DNA of 10,853 bases from Actinomycetota bacterium (GTDB lineage Bacteria > Actinomycetota > Acidimicrobiia > Acidimicrobiales > Iamiaceae): positions 1-10,853 of the forward strand of contig JADGOP010000035.1 of NCBI GenBank assembly GCA_017882935.1, written 5' to 3'. Below the pieces are notes generated by a model that worked only from the letters and a program-made list of their open reading frames with translations, did not search any database and had not been told where the DNA came from. Every line of letters starts with the position of its first letter. Position 1 is the stretch's first letter. The position numbers and the translations under genes were made by a program. Below are positions 1 to 8,300 of the stretch, piece by piece.

Positions 1-282
1 GGCGACAAGGTCGTCATCTTCTACGCGTCGGCGAACCGCGACGAGGAGGCGTTCGAGAACCCGGACACCTTCGACATCCACCGCTCGCCCAACGACCACG
101 TCACCTTCGGTGGGGGTGGCACCCACTTCTGCCTCGGCGCGAACCTCGCGCGCATGGAGATCCGCACCATGATGCGGGAGCTGCTGCGCCGCTACCCCAA
201 TGCCGAGTACACCGGTGAGCCGCGCCGCATGCGGTCCGACTTCATCAACGGCATCAAGTACCTGCCGGTGCAGCTCAGCTAG
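1..282 (+). CDS. Cytochrome P450, C-terminal part (5' end outside window)
   Basis: This is the last 93 codons of a heme monooxygenase, read in frame 1 from the window edge to the TAG at 280-282. It has the meander segment ENPDTFDIHR at residues 19-28 of the visible part. The heme-ligand loop FGGGGTHFCLG is at 36-46, and Cys44 is the expected thiolate ligand to the heme iron. The L-helix ANLARMEIR follows. The spacing of the Cys loop and the ending RSDFINGIKYLPVQ resemble, from memory, actinobacterial P450s of the CYP124/125/142 kind, which hydroxylate sterol side chains or branched lipids. That subfamily assignment is inference because the substrate-recognition regions are missing. The protein should be soluble and take electrons from a ferredoxin. 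The next gene starts 65 bp downstream on the same strand, so the two may be co-transcribed. The family call is firm; the substrate is unknown. Confidence 0.95.
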   Translation, partial: GDKVVIFYASANRDEEAFENPDTFDIHRSPNDHVTFGGGGTHFCLGANLARMEIRTMMRELLRRYPNAEYTGEPRRMRSDFINGIKYLPVQLS

Positions 283-335
283 CAACACCCCCTCCCGTCG
301 TCCCCGTCCAAGCGCCACACCCCGCACGCCGTCAC

Positions 336-340
336 AGGAG
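336..340 (+). promoter_or_regulatory. Ribosome binding site of the nitronate monooxygenase-like gene
   Basis: AGGAG lies 7 bases before the ATG at 348-350. This supports that start. The rest of the 283-347 spacer is C-rich, and I see no promoter or hairpin in it. Confidence 0.75.
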
Positions 341-347
341 CAGTTCA

Positions 348-1466
348 ATGCAGACCGAAGTCGCCCAGAAGCTGGGCATCGAGTTCCCCATCTTCGCCTT
401 CACCCACTGTCGCGACGTCGTCGTGGCCGTGAGCAAGGCGGGTGGGTTCGGCGTGCTCGGCGCCGTGGGGTTCACGCCCGAGCAGCTCAAGACCGAGCTC
501 GAGTGGATCGACGAGCACATCGGCGACAAGCCCTACGGCGTCGACATCGTGATCCCCGGCAAGTACGAGGGCATGGGTGAGCTCGACCCCGAGAAGCTCG
601 AGGACATGCTGCGCGAGATGGTGCCCGCCGGGCACCGCGAGTTCGCGTCGAAGATCCTCAGCGACCACGGCGTGCCGGAGATGCCCGAGGGCGGCGAGGC
701 ACGCGAGCTCATCGGCTGGACGGAGGCCACGGCCACCCCGCAGGTGCTCGAGGCGCTGCGGCACCCCAAGATGAAGCTCATCGCCAACGCGCTGGGCACG
801 CCGCCGGCCGAGATCATCGACGAGATCCACGAGGCGGGCCGGCTGGTGGCCGCGCTGTGCGGGTCGTCGCACCAGGCGCTGAAGCACAAGGCCGCGGGCG
901 TCGACATCATCATCGCCCAGGGCACCGAAGGCGGTGGCCACACGGGTGAGATCGGCTCCATGGTGCTGTGGCCCGAGGTGATCGAGGCCGTGGCCCCCAC
1001 GCCGGTGCTGGCCGCGGGTGGCATCGGCACGGGCAAGCAGGTGGCCGCCGCGCTCGCCATGGGTGCGCAGGGCGCGTGGACGGGCTCGCTGTGGCTGACC
1101 GTCGAAGAGGCCGACATCCCGCCGGGCCAGATGGACAGCTACCTCAAGGCCACGTCGCGCGACACGGTGCGCTCCCGTTCGTGGACGGGCAAGCCCTGCC
1201 GCATGCTGCGCAACGACTGGACCGAGGCGTGGGAGAACCCCGAGAACCCCAAGCCGCTCGGCATGCCGCTCCAGTTCATGGTCACGGCCGACGCGGTGCG
1301 CCGCGGCCACGCCTACCCCGAGCAGGCGGTGGCGGTGAACTTCAACCCGGCCGGCCAGATCATCGGCAACGCCACCAAGGTCCGCCCCGCGGCCCAGGTG
1401 GTGCTCGGCATGGTCGAGGAGTGCATCGAGGCCCAGGAGCGCCTCACCAAGCTCATGAACGGCTGA
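348..1466 (+). CDS. Nitronate monooxygenase-like FMN oxidoreductase (NMO / 2-nitropropane dioxygenase family)
   Basis: A 372-residue TIM-barrel flavoenzyme. Seen in the sequence: an N-terminal barrel strand FPIFAFTHCRDVV (residues 13-25), the Gly-rich turn AGGFGVLGA (31-39), the motif GTEGGGHTGEIG (192-203), whose His198 aligns with the active-site His of class I NMOs, and the FMN-phosphate loops AAGGIGTG (222-229) and GAQGAWTGS (239-247). Known family members oxidise alkyl nitronates; others (FabK, IpdC) are flavin enoyl reductases or CoA-ester enzymes, so the true substrate could be an acyl-CoA. Residues about 70-130 form a charged segment, longer than I expect in typical NMOs. It follows a P450 fragment by 65 bp, which suggests a shared catabolic role. 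AGGAG lies 7 bases before the ATG, supporting this start. The protein appears cytosolic, with no signal peptide or membrane segment. It ends 18 bp before a strong hairpin. The family is certain, the reaction is not. Confidence 0.92.
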   Translation: MQTEVAQKLGIEFPIFAFTHCRDVVVAVSKAGGFGVLGAVGFTPEQLKTELEWIDEHIGDKPYGVDIVIPGKYEGMGELDPEKLEDMLREMVPAGHREFASKILSDHGVPEMPEGGEARELIGWTEATATPQVLEALRHPKMKLIANALGTPPAEIIDEIHEAGRLVAALCGSSHQALKHKAAGVDIIIAQGTEGGGHTGEIGSMVLWPEVIEAVAPTPVLAAGGIGTGKQVAAALAMGAQGAWTGSLWLTVEEADIPPGQMDSYLKATSRDTVRSRSWTGKPCRMLRNDWTEAWENPENPKPLGMPLQFMVTADAVRRGHAYPEQAVAVNFNPAGQIIGNATKVRPAAQVVLGMVEECIEAQERLTKLMNG

Positions 1467-1484
1467 CCCGAACCGCGGCCTCTC

Positions 1485-1521
1485 TGAACCGAAGTGGTTG
1501 CCCAGCAACCACTTCGGTTCA
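1485..1521. terminator. Perfect 17-bp inverted repeat, probable bidirectional terminator
   Basis: Arms 1485-1501 and 1505-1521 are perfect reverse complements around a 3-base spacer (CCA). The repeat sits between two convergent genes: the plus-strand gene ends at 1466, and the minus-strand CysA gene ends inside the repeat (stop at 1519-1521). Neither strand has a U-run after the stem. It would therefore act as a U-less stem terminator or an mRNA 3'-end stabiliser, as is common in GC-rich actinobacteria. The hairpin is directly visible; its terminator role is inferred from position. Confidence 0.85.
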
Positions 1522-2514
1522 CGAAACGGCGAGGGCGGGCGTGTCGGTGAGGTCGAGGGCCGAGGCGTCGTGGCTGGCGCGGAGCCAGAGCTGCTGGCCG
1601 ACCGCGAGGTCGAGCCGGTCGGCCAGGCCGCGGGTGAGCTGGATCGACACCTCGTCGGCATCGGTGGTGTCGGCGGTGCGCGCCTCGACGCGCACCTCGA
1701 ACCCCACCCGCTGGATGCGGCTCACCGTCGCCGCGTGGGTGGCGGGCTCGGGCGTGAGGGAGATGTCGATGTCGTGGGGGCGGACCAGGTGGCCGCCGAG
1801 GTGGGTGACCGGGCCGAGGAAGCGCATGACGAACTCGTTGGCGGGCTGGTCGTACAGCGCGGAAGGGGTGCCGGTCTGCTCGACCGCGCCCTGGTTGATG
1901 ACGACGATCTCGTCGGAGACCTCGAGGGCCTCCTCCTGGTCGTGGGTGACGAACACCGTGGTGACGTGCACCTCGTCGTGGAGGCGCCGCAGCCAGTCGC
2001 GCAGCTCGCGCCGGACCTGCGCGTCGAGGGCGCCGAAGGGCTCGTCGAGGAGCATGACGCTGGGCTCCACGGCCAGGGCGCGGGCCAGGGCCATGCGCTG
2101 GCGCTGCCCACCCGAGAGCTGCGCCGGGTAGCGGTCGGCGAACTGCTCGAGGTGCACCAGCTCCAGCAGCTCCATCACGCGGGTGCGGATCTCGTCCTTG
2201 GGCCGCTTGCGGATCTCGAGGCCGAACGCCACGTTGCGGTACACGCTCAGGTGCTTGAAGGCGGCGTAGTGCTGGAACACGAAGCCCACGTTGCGTCGCT
2301 GCGGCGGCAGGGCGGTGGCGTCGACGCCCTCGATGGTGACGGTGCCCGAATCGGGCTCCTCGAGCCCGGCGATGATGCGCAGCAGCGTGGACTTGCCGCC
2401 ACCGCTCGGGCCGAGCAGGGCGGTGAGCTGGCCGGTGGGGATCGACAGCGAGACGTCGTCGAGGGCCACGAAGTCGCCGAACCGCTTGGTGATGTGGTGG
2501 ACGTCGATGCCCAT
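1519..2514 (-). CDS. cysA: Sulfate/thiosulfate ABC importer, ATP-binding subunit CysA
   Basis: A 331-residue ATPase that drives sulfate/thiosulfate import from the inner face of the membrane. ABC domain (about 1-230): Walker A GPSGGGKS (35-42), Q-loop Gln81, signature LSGGQ (133-137), Walker B VMLLDE (153-158) with catalytic Glu158, D-loop ALD (162-164) and switch His191. All consensus residues are present, as expected for a homodimer. The C-terminal ~100 residues contain [10 protein letters not shown] and look like the regulatory TOBE-like domain of CysA proteins. Length is slightly short but within the usual range. It is the last gene of the operon. Its ATG shares one base with the CysW stop (TGATG), and AAGGA lies 9 bases upstream inside cysW. 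Its own stop codon is part of the hairpin at 1485-1521. Alternatives such as a molybdate or polyamine ATPase are made unlikely by the neighbouring sulfate genes. Confidence 0.95.
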   Translation of the reverse strand: MGIDVHHITKRFGDFVALDDVSLSIPTGQLTALLGPSGGGKSTLLRIIAGLEEPDSGTVTIEGVDATALPPQRRNVGFVFQHYAAFKHLSVYRNVAFGLEIRKRPKDEIRTRVMELLELVHLEQFADRYPAQLSGGQRQRMALARALAVEPSVMLLDEPFGALDAQVRRELRDWLRRLHDEVHVTTVFVTHDQEEALEVSDEIVVINQGAVEQTGTPSALYDQPANEFVMRFLGPVTHLGGHLVRPHDIDISLTPEPATHAATVSRIQRVGFEVRVEARTADTTDADEVSIQLTRGLADRLDLAVGQQLWLRASHDASALDLTDTPALAVS

Positions 2515-3344
2515 CAGGCACGTTCCTTCGGTCGGAGCAGGGAGATGACGACGAGGCTGGCGATGGCGATGGCGGCCAGCACGAACGACGCGGTGTAGGC
2601 GGTGGTGACGTCGTAGTTCTGGAAGCTCTGGTCGACGATGAGCGGCAGCGTCTGCGTCTTGTTGACGAGGCGCCCCGACACCACCGACACGGCGCCGTAC
2701 TCGCCGAGGCAGCGGGCCATGCTCAGCACCACGCCGTAGGCGAGCGCCCAGCGGATGGCCGGCAGGGTGACGCGGCGGAAGGTCTGCGTGGGGCCGGCGC
2801 CGAGCGTGCGGGCCGCCTGCTCCTGCTCGACCCCGATCTCCTCCAGCACCGGCATGACCTCCCGCGCCACCAACGGCAGGGAGGTGAACACGGTGGCGAG
2901 CACCATGCCCGGGAGGGCGAAGATGACCTGGAAGCCGTGGCGCTCGAGGAAGCCGCCGAACCAGCCGTACTTGCCGTAGACGAGGATGAGCGCCAGGCCG
3001 ACCACGACGGGCGAAATGGCCAGCGGCAGGTCGAGGATGGCATCGAGGAAGCGCCGCCCGAAGAAGCGGTAGCGGACCAGCAGCAGCGAGATGGTGACGC
3101 CGAACACCGTGTCGATCACCACGCTGATGCCGGTGACGATGCCGGTGACGCGGAAGGCACTGGTCATGGCCGGGTCCTGCAGCGCGTGCCAGACCGGCGC
3201 GACGCCGTGCGAGAACGTGCGCCAGAAGATCAGCGACACTGGGATCACCAGCAGGAACGACAGGTAGAGGATGACGATGAGCCGCATCGCCAGGCGCCCC
3301 ACGCCCGGACGGGCACGCGTGGTGCGGGTGCGGGGCTCAGCCAC
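2514..3344 (-). CDS. cysW: Sulfate/thiosulfate ABC importer, permease CysW
   Basis: A 276-residue inner-membrane permease forming half of the sulfate channel. After a basic N-terminus there are about six hydrophobic spans, at roughly residues 21-40, 65-90, 105-123, 140-160, 198-215 and 251-270. The cytoplasmic EAA loop that docks on the ATPase reads [10 protein letters not shown] (175-184) and ends in TLP (193-195). [13 protein letters not shown] (212-224) is typical of CysW/CysT permeases. The start is GTG at 3344-3342. It overlaps the cysT end by 8 bases (GTGGCTGA), and no clear Shine-Dalgarno precedes it, so translation is probably coupled to cysT. The stop shares one base with the cysA start. 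CysW and CysT are close relatives. The assignment rests on gene order (SBP-T-W-A) and on similarity of the [14 protein letters not shown] segment to CysW, so a swap of the two names is the main uncertainty. Confidence 0.92.
   Translation of the reverse strand: MAEPRTRTTRARPGVGRLAMRLIVILYLSFLLVIPVSLIFWRTFSHGVAPVWHALQDPAMTSAFRVTGIVTGISVVIDTVFGVTISLLLVRYRFFGRRFLDAILDLPLAISPVVVGLALILVYGKYGWFGGFLERHGFQVIFALPGMVLATVFTSLPLVAREVMPVLEEIGVEQEQAARTLGAGPTQTFRRVTLPAIRWALAYGVVLSMARCLGEYGAVSVVSGRLVNKTQTLPLIVDQSFQNYDVTTAYTASFVLAAIAIASLVVISLLRPKERA
2524..2528 (-). promoter_or_regulatory. Ribosome binding site of cysA, inside the cysW end
   Basis: On the minus strand AAGGA precedes the cysA ATG (2514-2512) by 9 bases and lies within the last codons of cysW. 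It supports this start and coupled translation across the TGATG junction. Confidence 0.6.
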
Positions 3345-4200
3345 GGCGACGGGCCCAGCGCTGGAGCAGGGTGAGGGCGATCATGACCAGCAGGGCGGTG
3401 ACCAGCAGCACGGTGGCGACGGCGGCCGCGCCCGCCGTGTTGTCGCTCTCGATCTGGCCGGCGATCTGCACCGATGCCACCTGCGTCTTGAGGGGGATGT
3501 TGCCCGACAGGAGCACCGTGGCGCCGTACTCGCTGATGGCCCGGGCGAACGACAGGGCGGTGCCCGCGGCGATGGCCGGCGCGAGGTTGGGCAGCACGAT
3601 GCGGCGGAACACCACGAAGCGGCTCGCGCCGAGGGAGGCGGCGGCCTCCTCCATGTCGTGGTCGAGCTCGATGAGCACCGGCTCGACCGTGCGGACCACG
3701 AACGGGAGGGTGACGAAGAGCAGCGCCAGGAAGACCGCGGCGCGCGACTGGGCGAGGTTCACGTGCAGCGGGCTCTGTGGGCCGTAGAGCGCCAGCAGCA
3801 CCAGGCCCGCCACGATGGTGGGGAGCGCGAACGGGAGGTCGATGACGACCTCGAGGATGCGCTTGCCCACGAACTCGTCGCGCACGAGCACCCAGGCCAC
3901 CAGGGTCCCCATCACCACGTCGACGAGCGACACGAGCAGCGACGTCTCGACGGTGAGGCGCAGTGCGGCGAGCGCGTCGGGTGCGGTGACCGCCGACCAG
4001 AAGTTGCCGGCGCCGTGGCTGAACGACTTGAGGACCACCGCCGCGAGCGGGATCAGCACCAGCAGGCTGAGCCACAGCGTGGCGAGCCCGAGCCCGAGCG
4101 CGCCGCCGCGGCCGAGCCGCCCGACGCCGGGCGCCGGGCGGATCCAGCGGGTGCGGTGGCGGCGGCCCGGCGCGACCGTGGCCGCGCTACTTCTTGTCAA
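3337..4200 (-). CDS. cysT: Sulfate/thiosulfate ABC importer, permease CysT (CysU)
   Basis: The second channel subunit, 287 residues from the preferred TTG start. It has about six membrane spans, the first at LATLWLSLLVLIPLAAVVL and the others around the family's usual positions. The EAA loop EEAAASLGASRF ends in IVLP (about residues 184-204), and ISEYGATVLLSGNIPLKTQ is characteristic of CysT. Start choice: the frame is open further up to a GTG at 4239-4237, which would give 300 residues. That start has no purine-rich site and would overlap the binding-protein gene by 53 bases. TTG at 4200-4198 has AGAAGGG 8 bases upstream and overlaps the previous stop by only 14 bases. The residues between the two starts are not conserved-looking (Ser/Arg-rich). 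The gene lies between the binding protein and cysW, overlapping both, which indicates one polycistronic message. Function is firm; the exact start is a judgement. Confidence 0.9.
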   Translation of the reverse strand: MTRSSAATVAPGRRHRTRWIRPAPGVGRLGRGGALGLGLATLWLSLLVLIPLAAVVLKSFSHGAGNFWSAVTAPDALAALRLTVETSLLVSLVDVVMGTLVAWVLVRDEFVGKRILEVVIDLPFALPTIVAGLVLLALYGPQSPLHVNLAQSRAAVFLALLFVTLPFVVRTVEPVLIELDHDMEEAAASLGASRFVVFRRIVLPNLAPAIAAGTALSFARAISEYGATVLLSGNIPLKTQVASVQIAGQIESDNTAGAAAVATVLLVTALLVMIALTLLQRWARRRG

Positions 4201-5215
4201 TCGGGACGCCCTTCTGCTGCTCGATGGCGGTGATGACACCGGTCTTGGTGTCGAAGAAGGTGTCGGTGACCGCCTTCCACCCGCCGAGCTGCGCGATGGT
4301 GAACTGGTGGGCCGGGGTGGGGAAGGGGTTGGCCGGGTCGTTCGCGCCCTCCACGGTCACGTTGATGCCCGGCACCACCGGCCGGTAGCCGTTCTGGGCG
4401 AAGATCGTCTGGCCCGGGGTGCTCAGCACGTAGTCCAGGAACGACGTGGCGGACGCGGGCGAGCCGACGGTGACGGCTGCAGGGTTCTGGATCAGCAGCG
4501 TGGTGGCGGGCACGACGTAGTCGACCGGCTGGCCCTTCTGCCGGGCGAAGATGGCCTCGTTCTCGTAGGAGAGCAGCACGTCGCCGGTGCCGCTGGTGAA
4601 GGCCTGGGTGGCCTCCCGCCCGCTGGCCGGCTGCGTGACGATGTTGGCGAAGAGCTTGCGCAGGAAGGCCTGGCCCTGGGCGGTGGTGCCGCCGCTGGTG
4701 GTGACCTGGCCGTAGGCGGCGAGGATGTTCCACCGGGCGGAGCCGGACGAGAAGGGGTTGGGCGTGATGACCTTGACGCCCGGCTTCACCAGGTCGGCCC
4801 ACGACTCGATGTGCTTGGGGTTGCCCTTGCGCACCACGAACACCACCACGGAGTCGGTGACGAAGCCCTTGGTGGGGCCGCTGTTCCAGCTCGTCGCCAC
4901 CTTGCCGGCCTTCACCAGCTTGTCCATGTCGGTCTGGAGGCTGAAGGCCACGTACCCCGCGTCGAGCCCGGAGAGCACCGACCGGGCCTGGTCGCCCGAC
5001 GCGCCGTAGGACGAGGTGAAGCCGACGCCCTTGCCGGCGGGGGTGGCGTTGAAGGCCTTGATCAGCTGGTCGTAGGCCGGCTTCGGCGTGGAGTACGCCA
5101 CCAGCGCGACGGTGCCGGCACCACTGGAGCTCGAGGAGCTCTTGGTGGAGCCGCAGGCGCTGAGGGCGACGACGCCGAGCAGGCCGAGCGCGAGCAACTT
5201 GGGACGAAGCGACAT
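4187..5215 (-). CDS. Sulfate/thiosulfate-binding lipoprotein (Sbp/CysP family)
   Basis: A 342-residue extracellular substrate-binding protein, the capture subunit of the importer encoded downstream. It has a lipoprotein signal: basic MSLRPK, a hydrophobic core, and lipobox LSAC with Cys21 as the lipidated residue, followed by a Ser-rich tether (25-32). The mature domain shows the sulfate-binding family hallmarks YGASGDQ (70-76), SGLDA (82-86), VTDSVVVFVVRKGNPK (119-134), ITPNPFSSGSARWN (150-163) and LLSYENEA (214-221). From family knowledge, the Ser/Gly/Arg-Trp segments form the anion pocket. The ATG at 5215-5213 has GGAGAG 6 bases upstream and a promoter candidate about 40 bases upstream. 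The frame stays open far upstream, but only by chance of base composition. Sulfate and thiosulfate specificity cannot be separated from sequence alone, so no gene symbol is given (sbp or cysP). Confidence 0.93.
   Translation of the reverse strand: MSLRPKLLALGLLGVVALSACGSTKSSSSSSGAGTVALVAYSTPKPAYDQLIKAFNATPAGKGVGFTSSYGASGDQARSVLSGLDAGYVAFSLQTDMDKLVKAGKVATSWNSGPTKGFVTDSVVVFVVRKGNPKHIESWADLVKPGVKVITPNPFSSGSARWNILAAYGQVTTSGGTTAQGQAFLRKLFANIVTQPASGREATQAFTSGTGDVLLSYENEAIFARQKGQPVDYVVPATTLLIQNPAAVTVGSPASATSFLDYVLSTPGQTIFAQNGYRPVVPGINVTVEGANDPANPFPTPAHQFTIAQLGGWKAVTDTFFDTKTGVITAIEQQKGVPIDKK
4209..4215 (-). promoter_or_regulatory. Ribosome binding site supporting a TTG start for cysT
   Basis: AGAAGGG on the minus strand lies 8 bases before TTG at 4200-4198, within the last codons of the binding-protein gene. 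The more upstream GTG at 4239 has no comparable site. This is the main reason for choosing the shorter CysT. Confidence 0.5.
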
Positions 5216-5221
5216 GGGTTT

Positions 5222-5227
5222 CTCTCC
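5222..5227 (-). promoter_or_regulatory. Ribosome binding site of the sulfate-binding lipoprotein
   Basis: GGAGAG on the minus strand is 6 bases before the ATG at 5215-5213. It fixes the start that yields the lipoprotein signal, although the reading frame remains open upstream. Confidence 0.75.
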
Positions 5228-5251
5228 GGGGAGCCGCGGACGAAGACGACC

Positions 5252-5280
5252 AAGGTACGTATCCTGATCGGCATGGTCAA
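5252..5280 (-). promoter_or_regulatory. Candidate promoter of the sulfate transport operon
   Basis: On the minus strand TTGACC (5280-5275) is followed after exactly 17 bases by TACCTT (5257-5252), which fits the actinobacterial TANNNT -10 box. Transcription would begin near 5245 and leave a leader of about 30 bases that includes the GGAGAG site. The stretch AGGATACGTACCTT over the -10 box is an imperfect palindrome centred on TACGTA and could be an operator; no regulator can be named. The remaining spacer (5281-5349) shows only a weak 5-bp hairpin at 5320-5337. Confidence 0.6.
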
Positions 5281-5349
5281 GATTCGATGAACGCAGGGTG
5301 ACGAACGACCCCCCAACGGGCGCAGCTCGACGTGCGCGTGGAGGTGCGG

Positions 5350-8300
5350 TCAGGCCACGCCGGCCGTGCCGACGCCCTCGAAGGCGTCCCACAGCGAGCG
5401 GTAGAACCCGCCCTGCGCGATGAGCTCGTCGTGGCTGCCGTCCTCGACCACGACCCCGTGGTCCATCACCACGATGCGGTCGGCCCGGCGGGCGGTGGCG
5501 AGGCGGTGGGCGATCACGATCGAGGTGCGACCGGTGGCCAGCGCGGCCATGGCCCGCTCGATCTGCGCCTCGCTGGCGAGGTCGAGGTTGGACGTGGCTT
5601 CGTCGAGCAGGAGGATGGCCGGGTTCACGACCAGGGCGCGGGCCAGGCACAGGAGCTGGCGCTGGCCGGTGGAGAGCGACCGCCCCCGCTCGACCAGCCA
5701 GTGGTCGTAGCCGCCCGGGAGCAGCTCGATCATGGCGTGCACGCCCACCGCCTGGGCCGCGGCGACCACCTCCTCGTCGGTGGCGTCGGCGCGCCCGTAC
5801 GCGAGGTTGTCGCGGACCGTGCCCGCGAACAGGAACGGCTCCTGCGGCACGTAGCCGAGGTGCCGCCGGTAGCTGCCCAGGTCGAGCTCCGAGACGTCGG
5901 TGCCGTCGATGAGGACGCGACCCTCGCTGGTGTCGTGGAAGCGGGCCACCAGCTTCATGAGCGTCGACTTGCCGGAGCCGGTCTCGCCCACCAGTGCGAC
6001 CTGCTGTCCCGGGGGGATCACCAGGTCGATGCCGTCGAGCGCCCGGCCCTGTTGGTGGAGGTAGGCGAAGTGGACGTCGTCGAAGGTGATCTCGCCGCGC
6101 ACCGCCGGGACGGCGACGGGGTCGGCGGCGGCGGGCGTCGACGTGCGCTCCTGCAGCAGCACATCGAGCTTGCGCATGCCCGCCGAGGCGCTCTGCCACG
6201 TGTCGAACACCTGCGAGAGCTGCTGGATCGGGGCGAAGAACTGGGTGAGGTAGAGCAGGAACGCCACCAGCGCACCGACCGTGATGGTGCCGTTGTCGGC
6301 CAGCACCGACCCCACGCCGAGCACCAGCCCCGTGCCGATGGCCGAGAGGAGCTCGACCCCGGCGAAGTAGACGATCTGCACGCGCAGCGCAGCCAGGCCG
6401 GCGTCGCGGTGCCGCGCGCCGAACACGCGGAACGCCTCGCGGTTGCTGTCCTCGCGGCGGAACGCCTGGGTGACGCGGATGCCCGACAGGTTCTCCTGCA
6501 GGTTCGCGAGCACCGCGGCGACGGCGTCGCGCTGCCGGTCGTAGGCCGCGGCGGACAGCCGCCGGTAGACCAGCGTGCCGATGATGAGCGGGATCACCAG
6601 TGCCAGCACCACGAGGCCCAGCGTCACGTTCAGCACGAGCAGCACCACGGCCATGCCCACGAACATCACGAAGCTCACCGCGGCGTTGACGAAGCCGTTC
6701 TGGAGCAGGTCCGACAAGGTGTCGACGTCGGACGTGACGCGGGTGAGGAGGCGGCCGGCCATCTCGTGCTCGTAGAAGTCGAGGCCGAGGCGCTGCAGCT
6801 GCGCGAACACGCGGATGCGCAGGGCGACCAGGACGCGCTCGGCCGTGCGGCCGGTGACGAGGGTCTCCGCCCACATGTCCCACCAGTCGAAGAGGGCCAC
6901 CACCAGCGCCGCGCCGGCGATGAGGAACAGCGCCGCCAGGGAGCCGCCGACGACCCCCCGGTCGATGCCCGCCTTCACGATGACGGGGGAGGCCAGCGTG
7001 GCCGCACCATCGAGGACCACGAGGAGCAGACCCAGCAGCAGCTCCCGGCGCCACTTCTGCAGGAACGGCCAGAAGTCGAGCCCGCCGCGGTCGTCCTCGT
7101 GCTCGGCGGGGTCGACGAGCGACTGGTCGGGCGCCGGCTTCAGGGCGGCCACGGCATCGAGCAGCTCCGGCGTCGGCGGGCCGATCCAGCCCATGGACCC
7201 GCCGCCACCTCCACCGCGCAGCCCGCCACCGGGGCCGATGCCCATGCCGGCGCCCATGCGCGGCCGGGCCTGGGCCAGCGGTGCCACGGGCACGACGGCG
7301 ACGGGAGCCGTGGCCGCGGCGGTCGCGGCTGCTGCGGCAGCGTCGTCGACCGGGCGGCTGGCGACGATGCCGTGCGTGTCGGGTGGGGTCTCCTCCTCGT
7401 CGATGCCGGAGAGCAGGGCCCGGTAGGTGGGGCACCGCTCCTGCAGCTCGTCGTGGGTGCCCTGGTCGAGCACGCGGCCGTTGTCGACCACCACGATGCG
7501 GTCGGCGAGCCGCAGCGTCGAGCGCCGGTGGGCCACGAGCAGGGTGGTGCGGCCCTCCATCAGCTCGTCGAGGGCGGTGTGGATCTCGTCCTCGACGCGG
7601 GCGTCGACCGACGAGGTGGCGTCGTCGAGGATCAGGATGCGCGGGTCGGTGAGCAGGGCGCGGGCCAGGGCCAGCCGCTGGCGCTGCCCGCCCGACAGCG
7701 TCACGCCCCCTTCGCCGACGGGTGTGTCGTACCCGCCCGGGGTGTCCATGATGAAGTCGTGCGCCTGGGCCGCCCGGGCGACGGCCTCGATCTGCGCGTC
7801 GGACGCGTCCTCGCGTCCGTAGGCGATGTTGGCGCCGAGGGAGTCGGCGAACAGGAAGCTGTCCTCGAACACCACGCCGATCTGGTCGCGCAGCGAGGCG
7901 AAGCTCACGTCGCGGACGTCGGTGCCGTCGATGCGGACCGCCCCCGAGGAGACGTCGTAGAAGCGGGGGAGGAGCAGGGTGAGGGTGGACTTGCCGGAGC
8001 CCGAGGCGCCCACCAGCGCCACCCGCTCGCCCGGTGCGACCTCGAGCGTGAAGTCCTCGAGGATCGGCTCGCCGGAGCGGTAGCAGAACCCCACGTGGTC
8101 GAAGGAGATGGCGCCCGGGCCGCGCGGCAGGTCGACGGGGTCGTCGGGCTCCGCCACGACCGGCTCGGCGTCGAGCAGGTCCATGATGCGCTCGGTGCCC
8201 GAGCGGGCCTGCTGCGCCGCCGCCAGGAACACGGCGAGCATGCGGGCCGGGGCGGCGAGCTGGGTGAGGTAGGTGAAGAATGCCAGCAGCGTGCCCACCG

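Noticed and set aside
283..347. Spacer between the P450 and the flavin enzyme as a possible promoter
   Set aside because: It is C-rich with no TTGAC or TANNNT-like pair at a sensible distance. Only the ribosome site is supported.
345..1661. Minus-strand 438-codon frame opposite the flavin enzyme
   Set aside because: It has His/Arg/Leu-rich composition, no motif, runs through the terminator hairpin, and is fully covered by a real plus-strand gene.
1498..2598. Plus-strand 366-codon frame opposite cysA
   Set aside because: It is a mirror-frame artefact of cysA with no domain and no ribosome site.
5274..5288. Tiny plus-strand ORF (MVKIR) in the sulfate operon promoter region
   Set aside because: It has five codons, no ribosome site, and overlaps a promoter candidate on the other strand.
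3271..5290. Plus-strand long frames opposite cysT, cysW and the binding-protein gene
   Set aside because: They have biased composition and no motifs, while the minus-strand genes show full family signatures.
5320..5337. Small hairpin GCGCA / TGCGC after the exporter stop
   Set aside because: A 5-bp stem with an 8-base loop is too weak to call a terminator.
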